Origin: SKVR01 sp964491395
GTDB lineage: Bacteria; Bacteroidota; Bacteroidia; Bacteroidales; UBA7960
DNA: 64,000 bases
NCBI GenBank assembly: GCA_964491395.1
Contig: CAZBGI010000014.1
Coordinates: forward strand, 6,870 to 70,869
Direction: 5' to 3'
Positions within the stretch are counted from its first letter, which is position 1, and each line of letters begins with the position of its first letter. Below the pieces are notes generated by a model that was not told the DNA's origin, did not search any database, and saw nothing but the letters and a program-made list of their open reading frames with translations. The position numbers were made by a program, and so were the translations under genes. Positions 1 to 8,737 of the stretch are shown here, one piece after another.

Positions 1-1
1 G

Positions 2-280
2 CTTTCGATTCCCGACTGGGGGGTAACCCCATTTGCCCGGGGAAGAGACCGTGAGCAGATTTCCCTGGAGATTGATGCCTATAATGCCATCAACCGCGAA
101 GAGTCGGAGAAGGCCGGCGTAGCATGGGTGGATGTAACTCCTGTATCACGCGAAGCAACAGCGAACCCGGAATTGCTGGCCTCCGATGGTTTGCACCCTT
201 CCGGTTTGATGTACCGGCTTTGGGTGAATGAAGTATTTCCGGTGGCCATGGAAAAACTCGAACGGAAAAAATCTGGATAA
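2..280 (+). CDS. SGNH/GDSL-type hydrolase, C-terminal fragment
   Basis: The window opens inside this gene; 92 codons remain, read in the second frame and ending in TAA. The visible tail carries an Asp-Gly-Leu-His-Pro-Ser block. This matches the family's block V, where the D-x-x-H pair supplies the catalytic Asp and His of the SGNH triad; the Ser, Gly and Asn blocks would lie to the left. Family members are esterases, lipases or acetyl-xylan/peptidoglycan deacetylases, and the substrate cannot be told from this piece. It lies 64 bp before kynureninase on the same strand, but nothing shows that the two act together. A signal peptide cannot be assessed. Confidence 0.75.
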   Translation, partial: LSIPDWGVTPFARGRDREQISLEIDAYNAINREESEKAGVAWVDVTPVSREATANPELLASDGLHPSGLMYRLWVNEVFPVAMEKLERKKSG

Positions 281-344
281 GAAATGGTTGTCGGGCCCGG
301 CAAAGTATCTAACCCTCTAACCCTTCTCTCATTTAATCTGAAAA

Positions 345-1622
345 ATGGATCTCTATACAAAAGAATACGCTGTTGAACAGGATGCAAAGGATCTCCTGCA
401 GCACTTCAGAACCCGATTTATCAACCCTACGGCTGAATTGATTTATCTTGACGGGAATTCACTGGGAATGCTCCCGGCTGATACTGCCGGACATATGAAC
501 CAGGTGATAACAGACGAATGGGGCACGGGACTGATTCGAAGCTGGAACACCGGTTGGTACGAACGTTCGCAGCAGCTGGCTGCTCAGCTGGCCCCCCTTG
601 TCGGGGCACAACCCGGCGAAGTAATGATTGCCGACAGCACCTCGGTTAATCTCTTCAAACTGGCATACGCTGCTTTGCAGCACCAGCAGGGACGCTATGG
701 AATTGTAAGTGATCAACTCAACTTTCCTTCTGATATTTATGTATTGCAGGGACTGGTGGAATTATTGGGCAACCGGCATCGCTTAACACTGGCACAAGCT
801 GAGGATGGCATGAGCGTGACAATGGATGAGCTGGATAAACATCTTTCCGGAGATACTGCATTGCTCACCCTTTCTCACGTGGTTTTTAAGAGTGCTTTTA
901 TGTATGATATGAAAGCGGTGACTGCCAGGGCCCACGAAAAAGGTGCAATGGTGCTTTGGGATTTGAGCCATGCTGCGGGTGCTGTTCCTGTACATCTTAA
1001 TGAAAGCCATGCAGACCTTGCCATCGGGTGCACCTACAAGTACCTCAATGGGGGTCCGGGAGCCCCGGCATTTTTATATGTCCGGAAGGATTTGCAGGAA
1101 AAGCTCAAATCTCCCATTCAAGGATGGTTCGGACAGGAGAATCCTTTTGATTTTAACCTGAAGTACCGGCCCGCTGCAGGAATAAACCGGTTTCTGGCCG
1201 GCACACCTCCAATGCTGTCCGTTTCGGCTCTTGAACCCGCGCTGAAGCTAATGAATGACGCAGGCATTCAGAACCTGAGGAAGAAAAGTGTTTTACAAAC
1301 AAACTATCTTATATCTCTGGTGGAAGAATACCTCATGCCTCACGGCTTTACACTTTCTTCTCCCAAAGATGAAAATCAAAGAGGGTCACACGTATCCATC
1401 CGGCATCCTGAGGCCTACCGCATTTGTAAAGCACTCATCGATCCTCTTACAGGAAATAAAGTGGTCATCCCCGATTTTCGTGAGCCCGATAATATCCGCC
1501 TGGGCATTGCACCCTTGTATAATACATTTCTGGATATTTATGAGGCGGTACAGGAAATAAAGCTGATAGTGGAGCAGGAGCTTTTCATCAAGTTTCCGCC
1601 TACGCGCGAAAGTGTTACCTGA
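345..1622 (+). CDS. kynU: Kynureninase
   Basis: This 425-residue PLP enzyme matches kynureninase in length and sequence throughout. The family hydrolyses L-kynurenine (or 3-hydroxykynurenine) to anthranilate (or 3-hydroxyanthranilate) and alanine in the cytoplasm. The predicted Schiff-base lysine is K232 in a C-T-Y-K-Y-L-N-G-G-P-G-A block, the family hallmark. An N-terminal D-G-N-S-L-G motif near residue 36 is also typical. The ATG at 345 is preferred because it gives the usual N terminus; the upstream bases are AT-rich with no clear Shine-Dalgarno. No other kynurenine-pathway gene is in the window. The 3' end overlaps the end of the convergent saccharopine dehydrogenase gene by 8 bp. Confidence 0.93.
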   Translation: MDLYTKEYAVEQDAKDLLQHFRTRFINPTAELIYLDGNSLGMLPADTAGHMNQVITDEWGTGLIRSWNTGWYERSQQLAAQLAPLVGAQPGEVMIADSTSVNLFKLAYAALQHQQGRYGIVSDQLNFPSDIYVLQGLVELLGNRHRLTLAQAEDGMSVTMDELDKHLSGDTALLTLSHVVFKSAFMYDMKAVTARAHEKGAMVLWDLSHAAGAVPVHLNESHADLAIGCTYKYLNGGPGAPAFLYVRKDLQEKLKSPIQGWFGQENPFDFNLKYRPAAGINRFLAGTPPMLSVSALEPALKLMNDAGIQNLRKKSVLQTNYLISLVEEYLMPHGFTLSSPKDENQRGSHVSIRHPEAYRICKALIDPLTGNKVVIPDFREPDNIRLGIAPLYNTFLDIYEAVQEIKLIVEQELFIKFPPTRESVT

Positions 1623-2964
1623 GAATATCCGATTCGGGCAAGCCAAATTCTTCTTCCATTTTTATGTCCAGGTCCTCCAGTTTGTTGAGGATAGGATTGT
1701 AAATACCCGGCAGCACAGGGATATGTACCCCTTTCTCTGCGATGTCTCCGTTAAGTATCATCTCAACTCCCACAGCAGCAGGCAAAGCTACCGTTCTGGC
1801 CACAGCCGTGTTGGTTGACGGGGTTCCGAAATCGAGCATGGTAGATTTGATGACTTCCCTGGCAGCATCGGGGTAAGAGGCAAGGAAAACATGTTGCATT
1901 GCCACCATGTCGCGATCTTCATTGCCCATTTGCATTTTTTCGATCATCAGGTCCGACGTTATTTCAAAAGGAGTGTCTTGTTGGCGGTTCATGGGTTTTT
2001 TGTCAAACAGCCCCAGCCATTGCAGGGCTTTCATAGCATAGGCATCCTCAGGCAAACCCAGGTATTCCGCGGTTTTTTTCCTGATGTTGTTCGTGTTGGA
2101 TTCCCCAATAAGCATGCTAATCATGTCGGCATAAGTTTTTCCTGTAAAGTCGTAACTATCGCTGGTAAGCAGTTTGAGCGTTTTCAGGGCATCAATAGTT
2201 TCGCACCAGCCCGGAAAACGAAAAGTACCGCGCATCATGGTTTGGGTTTCAGGTATGCCGTACAGGTCGATATAGGGAAGACTGTCGCGGTTGGGGTATA
2301 CCTCCAGTTTGCCTACTCCCGGAAAATCAACCGAGAGAGGATTTTTGAAGAGATTCTCGGTAAGAACTTCTACCTTTTCACCATGGCGAAGATATTTTCC
2401 ATCGTTGTTTCCTGCCATCACCACCCCTTTGGGACTCCATGAAAATTTATATTTCAACGGATTGTCGATTGCCTCAGGTGCCGGTAGTGCTCCGCAGAGA
2501 CTATAAAATTCTTCAATTTTTCCTCCTTTGTCGTGCACCTTGTCGATTATGCGCATGGCACTCATATGATCAATGCCGGGGTCAAGTCCCAATTCATTGA
2601 GGATGATGATGCCGGCATCGACGGCCTGCTGGTGTAAACTCTTCATTCCCTCTTTGACATAAGAAGTGGTGACCATATTCTTTTTATGTTGGATGCATTT
2701 TTCCGCCACCATTATATGGTACACCCAGGGGAGGAGGCTAACCGTTATATCGTGCTCTGATACGAGCCAATCCAGTTTGTCAGGCTGATCTACCGTCCAG
2801 CCTATAGCGTGGCCGTTTTTGTGATGGGCGGTCATGGCCTCTGCTTTGCTTTTGGTGCGTGAAGCCACTGTTACCAGAAAATTTTTGTCTAGAAGGTAGT
2901 CTACCATGGGTTTTACTACCATTCCTGCGCCTAGAATGAGAACTTTTTTCATGTTTGAATTCAT
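1615..2964 (-). CDS. Saccharopine dehydrogenase (glutamate-forming type)
   Basis: The 449-residue protein begins with a Rossmann dinucleotide-binding motif (I-L-G-A-G-M near residue 11) and continues with the saccharopine dehydrogenase C-terminal domain (family of yeast Lys9 and the SDH half of animal AASS). The expected reaction is saccharopine + NAD(P)+ to glutamate + alpha-aminoadipate semialdehyde. It follows the lysine-ketoglutarate reductase-like gene on the same strand (148 bp gap), in the same order as the two halves of the eukaryotic bifunctional enzyme, which supports lysine breakdown. An in-frame ATG four codons in (2952) is an equally good start. The stop overlaps the kynureninase 3' end. 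Homospermidine-synthase-like or carboxynorspermidine relatives are less likely alternatives. Confidence 0.85.
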   Translation of the reverse strand: MNSNMKKVLILGAGMVVKPMVDYLLDKNFLVTVASRTKSKAEAMTAHHKNGHAIGWTVDQPDKLDWLVSEHDITVSLLPWVYHIMVAEKCIQHKKNMVTTSYVKEGMKSLHQQAVDAGIIILNELGLDPGIDHMSAMRIIDKVHDKGGKIEEFYSLCGALPAPEAIDNPLKYKFSWSPKGVVMAGNNDGKYLRHGEKVEVLTENLFKNPLSVDFPGVGKLEVYPNRDSLPYIDLYGIPETQTMMRGTFRFPGWCETIDALKTLKLLTSDSYDFTGKTYADMISMLIGESNTNNIRKKTAEYLGLPEDAYAMKALQWLGLFDKKPMNRQQDTPFEITSDLMIEKMQMGNEDRDMVAMQHVFLASYPDAAREVIKSTMLDFGTPSTNTAVARTVALPAAVGVEMILNGDIAEKGVHIPVLPGIYNPILNKLEDLDIKMEEEFGLPESDILR

Positions 2965-3112
2965 GGGTTTGTTGGATTTGAGGGTTTGTGTTTTGGTTTT
3001 CAGGTAAACTGCCCTTTCCGGGGACTGATTGTTATGTTTTCATATTTGTACTTTTCAACCAATATGATCAACAGTTTTTCTGGATGTTCGGGCAGTTTTA
3101 AATGCACTACGG

Positions 3113-4429
3113 TTATTCTTGCACAAAATCGCTGATATACTCATAGTCGGGAGTCAGTTTTCCGCGATGCAAAATCAAGGCTTTCCGGATGGGAGAAGGG
3201 AGCTTCAAAGAAGTTAGTTCGACGTTAAAGTCTGCTTCTGCAATGGGTCTGATAAATGCGAACAGGGCATTACCAAATGCTTCGGAAGAATCCCGGGGAA
3301 GTTCACTGGGCAAAATATCCACAGCCATTACCAGTATCCCTTCTCCGTCAAATCCCATCTGGTGATTGTCGTGAATGGGGTTGTACACAAATACGGGATT
3401 CTCAATCTCTGTTCCCTGGTGGGTGAATTCGACAGAGCCATCCGGATCGCAGGTTACATCGCCTACAACCTTGAGCTTGGGTTCTCCGTTCTGATATAAT
3501 TTCCGGGCAAATTCTTTGGTGAAGATACGAGGATACCGGTCATCCCAGTACATACAATTCATCAGGATGGTAAGATGGGGAATGTATTGTTCAAAATTGT
3601 TCTTGTACTTTTCCGGATGCTGATAATAGTCTTGTAACGTAAAGTGATGAGTTGTTTCTTTAGGCTTGCTGATGTGCTCCTCCTTAAATACGATTTTATA
3701 AATCATATTGCGGGACACATTTTTTTGCTGATGGAGCTCTAAGAGCTCATCCGGAGAAATTTCTTTTATTGGGAGTAAATCGGTTATTTCCTGTGCTCCT
3801 TTGGATACATTGCCATACCCTGTAATTCCTATGGTGAGGGGGTGCAGTTTTTCGGGTATCCCTTCTTTCTTTAATGTTTCTCCCAATGCCGCAATTTGCT
3901 GTTTGGCCTGGGCTACTGAATCATATTCGCAGGATTGTTTCAGACTCAAAAAAGGATTGTTGGTAAATCCCTGCTTTTTAAGTCTTTGCCCCAGGCTCCA
4001 CAGGGAGTTGATCATTCCTGCCAACCCCGCATATCTTCCGAAGAAAATCAGCCGCTTATTGTGCTCATCTTCCACTTTTTCATAATCAATCAGGTTGCAT
4101 TTCAATTCCATCATTCTTCGTAGCATGGGCATGTTGTAGGGTTGTCCTTTGATTACGTGGGAGAAAAAAATGTATGTTTTGCCCGGTTCAAAATAATCTG
4201 TCGGTATTTCTTTTACGCCCATGATGATTGGACAGTCAGCAAGGTTTTCGGCAATGGTAGCGCCCGCAGCCTCATATTCCTGATCGGTGAAAATCCGCTT
4301 AGGTGATTGTTGAATGACAAACTCCAGGGCATGATCGGTAATGAGGTTTTTGATGTGGAAAGGGGTGAGGGGGGTACGACGTTCTGCGGTATATTTATCT
4401 TCATGTCTGATTCCGATTTTTGCGCTCAT
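3113..4429 (-). CDS. Lysine-ketoglutarate reductase-like protein (saccharopine-forming)
   Basis: The 438-residue protein resembles the N-terminal LKR half of animal AASS and fungal Lys1-type enzymes. An alanine-dehydrogenase/PNT-like N domain (I-G-I-R-H-E-D-K-x-x-x-E-R-R-T-P-L) is followed by a nucleotide-binding segment with G-Y-G-N-V-S-K-G near residue 207. The predicted reaction is lysine + 2-oxoglutarate + NADPH to saccharopine. The saccharopine dehydrogenase gene follows directly, so the pair would carry lysine to aminoadipate semialdehyde in the cytoplasm. A TATGTTTG -7-like box lies on the minus strand at 4467-4474, about 40 bp upstream of the ATG, without a good -33 box. Most Bacteroidota make lysine by a diaminopimelate route, so I infer catabolism rather than biosynthesis. 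Confidence 0.82.
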   Translation of the reverse strand: MSAKIGIRHEDKYTAERRTPLTPFHIKNLITDHALEFVIQQSPKRIFTDQEYEAAGATIAENLADCPIIMGVKEIPTDYFEPGKTYIFFSHVIKGQPYNMPMLRRMMELKCNLIDYEKVEDEHNKRLIFFGRYAGLAGMINSLWSLGQRLKKQGFTNNPFLSLKQSCEYDSVAQAKQQIAALGETLKKEGIPEKLHPLTIGITGYGNVSKGAQEITDLLPIKEISPDELLELHQQKNVSRNMIYKIVFKEEHISKPKETTHHFTLQDYYQHPEKYKNNFEQYIPHLTILMNCMYWDDRYPRIFTKEFARKLYQNGEPKLKVVGDVTCDPDGSVEFTHQGTEIENPVFVYNPIHDNHQMGFDGEGILVMAVDILPSELPRDSSEAFGNALFAFIRPIAEADFNVELTSLKLPSPIRKALILHRGKLTPDYEYISDFVQE

Positions 4430-4609
4430 AGAGGTTTTGTTTTAATCGTTTATAATTTTTCTGTAACAAACATACATAAATTTTCGGCAATATTTAAAAT
4501 TCATACCGTAAATGTATATCAGTTTGCTCTTGCTGTATTAAAATTACAACAATTCAAGGACAGGGCAAGCTTTAACCTATTCTTAACAAGGAGTCCGCAG
4601 GCAATAGAT

Positions 4610-4617
4610 TATCTTTG
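4610..4617 (+). promoter_or_regulatory. Bacteroidota -7 promoter box for the HAD phosphatase gene
   Basis: TATCTTTG is an exact match to the Bacteroidota -7 consensus TAnnTTTG, 30 bp before the chosen ATG at 4648. No clear TTTG -33 box sits 17-23 bp upstream. It would give a very short leader and supports the ATG rather than an upstream TTG at 4636. Confidence 0.5.
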
Positions 4618-4647
4618 CGTTTTTAAAATTTAAAATTGCATTATAAG

Positions 4648-5439
4648 ATGATTCGACTGATTGCCACAGATATGGACGGGACTTTGCTCAACGATAATAA
4701 AGCCATTGATCCTTCCTTCTGGCAGGTGCATCAACAATTGACTGCGCAGGGTGTATTGTTTATAGTAGCCAGTGGAAGGCAATATTATAAATTACAGGAG
4801 CAGTTTGAGCGAATTAATGATGGGATTATTATCCTGGCTGAAAACGGGACTTTTGTAAAGCACAGGGGGGAGGAAATTCTCGTCAGCCAGTTGCCACTGC
4901 AGGATGCGCGTAGTTTTATTGAAAAGGGAAGGGGGGTGCCCGATACAGAGTTGATTCTTTGTGGAAAACATTCAGCGTATGCAGAGAGCCGCTATGAGCC
5001 TTTTATTGAAGATGCATTGAACTATTACCGCCGGTTTGAAATAGTGGATGATTTGATGCAGATTGAAGATACAGTGCTCAAGGTTACCCTGTGGGATCAT
5101 CAAAATGCGGAGTTCAATGCCTATCCTCATTTTAAATCATACAGAGAAGACTTTAAGGTAGCTGTGGCAGGAGACGTATGGCTGGATATAACCCATAAAA
5201 ATGCCAGCAAGGGAATTGCCATACAGAAGATACAGGAATGGTTTGGGATCTCTCCTGAAGATACCCTGATTTTTGGGGATTACCTTAATGATTTGGATAT
5301 GATGGGAGTGGGCTACCACAGTTATGCCATGAAAAATGCACATCCGAAAATACTGGAAATATCCAGGTTTGTTACCCGTTTCGATAACAATAACAATGGG
5401 GTAGTGGAAACCATTAAAGAGTTGTTTGATCTTCACTAG
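4648..5439 (+). CDS. Cof-type HAD-superfamily phosphatase
   Basis: The 263-residue protein has the HAD motif I D-x-D-G-T (D-M-D-G-T-L-L-N-D near residue 8) at its very N terminus. It also has the late G-D-Y-L-N-D-L-D-M motif IV, typical of the Cof/IIB subfamily with a large C2 cap. A conserved Lys in the N-A-S-K-G-I-A block completes the active site. Members dephosphorylate sugar phosphates, pyridoxal phosphate or FMN; the substrate is not predictable. The ATG at 4648 is chosen because it puts motif I at the usual distance from the N terminus; an upstream in-frame TTG at 4636 is less likely. It is transcribed divergently from the LKR-like gene. Confidence 0.88.
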   Translation: MIRLIATDMDGTLLNDNKAIDPSFWQVHQQLTAQGVLFIVASGRQYYKLQEQFERINDGIIILAENGTFVKHRGEEILVSQLPLQDARSFIEKGRGVPDTELILCGKHSAYAESRYEPFIEDALNYYRRFEIVDDLMQIEDTVLKVTLWDHQNAEFNAYPHFKSYREDFKVAVAGDVWLDITHKNASKGIAIQKIQEWFGISPEDTLIFGDYLNDLDMMGVGYHSYAMKNAHPKILEISRFVTRFDNNNNGVVETIKELFDLH

Positions 5440-5454
5440 GAAGTGAGTTGTCTC

Positions 5455-5653
5455 TGTCATCCCACAGGATTATGGCCATAGGGCAAGTCTTTCGGACTTT
5501 TAGGATTTTTCTCCTGCTAAAGTTTCCAATCAATGTCGCCATGACATCTTATCCCGGGGCAATGAATTGTTTATAGCCTGAAGGGATGGTACACCCGGGT
5601 GTGTTCCATCAGGAAGGGAACATTTTGAGAGATTTGCCGGAAAACAATGGTTT
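5455..5653. repeat. Degenerate intergenic repeat relic (copy 1)
   Basis: This non-coding stretch between the HAD gene and kamA holds short GC-rich inverted words (atcccgggg, acccgggtg) and ends with the word GGAACATTTT at 5617-5626, followed by a CCGGAaaACAAtgg-like tail. The same word and a similar tail recur at 42146. I infer a decayed member of a dispersed intergenic repeat family. No gene is visible here. Confidence 0.35.
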
Positions 5654-7600
5654 CTAATAATAAAACCAGATGTTGCGGTAATCCCTGATATTCTCACCCC
5701 TTGCCGCCAGCTCTTCCAGGTAATCGTAAATTGGCACATCCACATAATTGTAGGGGGGAACAGGTTGAATATTTTTCTCCCACGGATGGAACTCATATAC
5801 TCTCGCGCCATTGGGCAGAATCATTACCAGGCGGTGATCCTGCCAGGCCATCAACTGGTTTTTCCCTAATTTGGGTACATTAAAAACGGGCTCATCGGTT
5901 CGGTCCAGTCCCGGAAGTAAACGGGCTTCTTCCTTGCGTTCCTGCAAGATACGGGCTATGGGCACCATGTATCTTTTTGTTTCCTCCTTACCTTTCATAT
6001 TGAAGGTATAATAGGGGTCAACGCCAATGGCTTTTAAATCCATCCTTAATTTAACCGACTCAAACCTGCGGGAATTTTCTACGGTAAATACCTCCTGGTT
6101 GTAAACCATCATGCCGGCTTTGCGTATTCGCTGTACCGCGTCCATGGCCTCGGGAGTGATTTCATAGTTGTGCTCAAAATGGGTAATGATGCTGATTTGG
6201 CGCTTGCCGGGAATCTGATAGGATGCAATCATATCAACAAATTCTTTGTCCCATCTCTGGGGCAGCACCACGGGAGTACGAGATCCCAGCCTGATGCGAT
6301 ATACTTGTTTTTTGGCCGTTACCTGCTCCAGGATATCTTTCAGGGTGTGAGTATTCATCACGCATGGGTCGCCACCGGTAATGAGAACATCGCCCACAGC
6401 AGGGTTTTCATCCAGCCATTGCAAGGATTTTCTTATTTCTTCTTTGCGGGCCATGGCTTTGGGATCAAGTACTTCGTCAATCTCCCAGTTGCGTTGGCAG
6501 TAAACACAAATTTGTGCACAGGTATTGTAGGGTTTCAATATGGCAATGCCCGGATACCTGCGAGTAACAAGGTCTACAGGCGATGTGTCGTGTTCACCCA
6601 TGAAATCAAATTGAATGCCCCGGTTTTCCTTGCTTTCAATGAGCATGTCTACGTAGTCGGGCGGTGGAATAACCTGTGCCCTGATGGCATGGTCATATCC
6701 AATGTTGAGTTTGTTATCCATCAAACTCAGGTAGTAAGGGGTTATGCCAAAAGGTATTTTGTTTTTTATGGCCCTGTTGATGGCCTCTTTTTGCTCTTCG
6801 GTGAGTTCAACCAATTCAATGAGGGGTGCTGCATCTTTGATAACATTCTTTAACTGCCACTGGTAGTTGTTCCAGTCCTTTTCTTCTGCATTAAAATATT
6901 TCAGGATGCGTTTTTTGTTGGCTTTTCTCCATTGTACCACATCGTCGTCGAGGCCACTGGGATATTTACGCAGGTATTTTTGCATGTTGGACGACAATTC
7001 ATTGAGAATCCCGGTTCGGACCTCAGACGCTGCTCTGCCGGATAATTGAAGAAAATCTGGAATTCCTTTTTTTGCCTGTTTGGTTTCAAAGTAAATGTTC
7101 GACCGCCCCTCAACACCCCTGAAAAGATTGATAAATTCCAGGATAAAACCGGGAGCTATGTTTTCTTTTTCTGTATCTGTTGGGGATTGCTTGCCATTGC
7201 GTGCCAATTTCATCAGCATATCCAGGGCTGAAAATTTGGTTCGATATTCATTTACAGGGCCAATAATGCTTTTCAATACACGGATAGCTTCCCTTACAGT
7301 CGATTTTTCGAGGAGATGTAAATCATTATCTATGGCAAATATTCTCCTTTCCGCTTTTTCGAGATAGGTGTAAATCTGATCTCTCGCTTGTTCTAAGTTC
7401 TCAGCAGTTTTGAGAATCTGACTGATTTCCTCACTGGCTTCCCATAACCTTTCCAGGTAGGCGTCAATATTCACCTGAAACCTGGGTTTCACCACATCAA
7501 CAGCGTCGGTAAAAACGTCATCAATGATACGGGTGTGTAGCACCTGCTTTGGTAGTTTAGATGCTGCTTCTGCTTTTTTTCTGCTTTTTTGCTTTTCCAT
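5654..7600 (-). CDS. kamA: KamA-family radical SAM aminomutase (lysine 2,3-aminomutase-like), long form
   Basis: From the ATG at 7600 the protein is 648 residues. The radical SAM motif C-x3-C-x2-C is C361, C365 and C368 (C-A-Q-I-C-V-Y-C), followed by an I-T-G-G-D-P block that binds SAM. Lysine 2,3-aminomutases use this 4Fe-4S/SAM centre plus PLP to move the lysine alpha-amino group to the beta carbon. Classical enzymes are about 410-420 residues with the motif near residue 130, so this one has some 230 extra N-terminal residues, largely helical and charged. Glutamate aminomutase or EpmB-like activity cannot be excluded. An in-frame TTG at 7663 and an ATG at 7651 exist, but the ATG at 7600 opens a charged M-E-K-Q-K-S-R-K-K start. 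It may work with the nearby lysine genes. Confidence 0.8.
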   Translation of the reverse strand: MEKQKSRKKAEAASKLPKQVLHTRIIDDVFTDAVDVVKPRFQVNIDAYLERLWEASEEISQILKTAENLEQARDQIYTYLEKAERRIFAIDNDLHLLEKSTVREAIRVLKSIIGPVNEYRTKFSALDMLMKLARNGKQSPTDTEKENIAPGFILEFINLFRGVEGRSNIYFETKQAKKGIPDFLQLSGRAASEVRTGILNELSSNMQKYLRKYPSGLDDDVVQWRKANKKRILKYFNAEEKDWNNYQWQLKNVIKDAAPLIELVELTEEQKEAINRAIKNKIPFGITPYYLSLMDNKLNIGYDHAIRAQVIPPPDYVDMLIESKENRGIQFDFMGEHDTSPVDLVTRRYPGIAILKPYNTCAQICVYCQRNWEIDEVLDPKAMARKEEIRKSLQWLDENPAVGDVLITGGDPCVMNTHTLKDILEQVTAKKQVYRIRLGSRTPVVLPQRWDKEFVDMIASYQIPGKRQISIITHFEHNYEITPEAMDAVQRIRKAGMMVYNQEVFTVENSRRFESVKLRMDLKAIGVDPYYTFNMKGKEETKRYMVPIARILQERKEEARLLPGLDRTDEPVFNVPKLGKNQLMAWQDHRLVMILPNGARVYEFHPWEKNIQPVPPYNYVDVPIYDYLEELAARGENIRDYRNIWFYY

Positions 7601-7695
7601 GGCTGTAGGTTTGATTAGGAAAGATAGGTTGGTGATTTGTCGGGAAGCCATCCCTAACGGCAAAGCAAAATACTAAAAAAATCTTAAACCACAAC

Positions 7696-7725
7696 AAAAA
7701 AGCCGGCAAATTTACCGGCTTTTTT
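7696..7725 (-). terminator. Rho-independent terminator after the PorP/SprF gene
   Basis: A 5-bp GC stem (gccgg/ccggc) extended by six A-T pairs on each side (aaaaaa/tttttt) encloses an 8-nt loop. It lies 20 bp past the PorP/SprF stop and would end the adhesin cassette transcript. The flanking A and T runs make it usable in both directions. Confidence 0.8.
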
Positions 7726-7744
7726 ACGAATGTATAGAAATGTT

Positions 7745-8665
7745 CTAATTGAATATTCTTGGTGTTTTGGGAGTAACCCTTGTTTTGTTAAACCCTTCCA
7801 GTGAAGTGCTTATCATTATTTCATGTGATCCTCCATTGTATCCCCGGTTCACTCCCACGGCATAATCGTAGGCATATCCAACCTTTATATCTGGTGTAAT
7901 AAAGTAGCCAGCCATGGCCGAAACTGCATCTCCCAGGCGATAGGAAAAACCACCCCAGAGCATACTGTCGTAATAGGCCAGGATATTGATATCGAACTGG
8001 GTTAAAAACCAACTGCTTTTAAAGAGAATGTAGGGTTGAATATCTACTGCGGGAATAACCTCCTCAAAGAGATATTTACCATAGAGATAAAAATGGCGTG
8101 GAGCATAGTCAATTTGGGAGCCTTCCACTGAGCGATACAGATGTGTGACTGCAAAACCCACCGTAAGGTTGGGATCAACATACTCGGCTCCAAAGTTAAA
8201 GTCGGGTCTGGTGAAGCTTTCCTGACCGTAAATGGCATTGGGGTCATTCATGTTGTCATAGATCAGATGGGTTCCGTCGAGGGTACGGCTTACAATTCCG
8301 GCTCCCAGCCCGAAAGTAACGCTGGATAATACGCCAACCTGCACCGGGAAAGCATAAAATGCTCTTGCCGTGAGAAAACTTTCGTATCCCAGCCGGTCAT
8401 AAACCAGGTTTACTCCCACACCCCCAAAGAGCTCCTGGATATAAGAGCTTGCATTGAGTGCCTGGGAGGAAGGGGCGTTTTCCCAACCAACCCATTGTTG
8501 ACGGGCTACAAGTGATGCGTTGATGGTATTGGATAATTCAACTGCTGCAGGATTGAATATTACTTCATTGAACATGTATTGACTGAAATGAACATCATTC
8601 TGGGCCGAGCCCGGAAATTGCCAGATTAAAATGGCCAGTGTAAGTAGTGTTAGTTTTCTTTTCAT
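7745..8665 (-). CDS. PorP/SprF-family type IX secretion outer-membrane protein
   Basis: The 306-residue protein has a signal peptide (M-K-R-K-L-T-L-L-T-L... cut near A-Q-N) and then the family hallmark H-F-S-Q-Y-M-F-N, followed by N-P-A. The rest alternates in the manner of a beta-barrel. PorP/SprF proteins sit in the outer membrane. SprF-type members are needed for export or attachment of SprB-type adhesins carrying type B C-terminal domains. It is the last gene of the adhesin, OmpA, PorP set on the minus strand, 72 bp after the OmpA gene, so it is most likely the dedicated partner of the giant adhesin. General PorP of the core T9SS is the alternative. Confidence 0.88.
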   Translation of the reverse strand: MKRKLTLLTLAILIWQFPGSAQNDVHFSQYMFNEVIFNPAAVELSNTINASLVARQQWVGWENAPSSQALNASSYIQELFGGVGVNLVYDRLGYESFLTARAFYAFPVQVGVLSSVTFGLGAGIVSRTLDGTHLIYDNMNDPNAIYGQESFTRPDFNFGAEYVDPNLTVGFAVTHLYRSVEGSQIDYAPRHFYLYGKYLFEEVIPAVDIQPYILFKSSWFLTQFDINILAYYDSMLWGGFSYRLGDAVSAMAGYFITPDIKVGYAYDYAVGVNRGYNGGSHEIMISTSLEGFNKTRVTPKTPRIFN

Positions 8666-8737
8666 AATTGAAAATGGTTAATTCGTTTTATCGCCGGGAG
8701 CCGTTTATGATTATTGTCACTCCCGTTGATGATGGTT

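Noticed and set aside
1891..2442. 183-codon plus-strand frame inside the saccharopine dehydrogenase gene
   Set aside because: It is fully antisense to a well-supported enzyme gene and has no recognisable motif.
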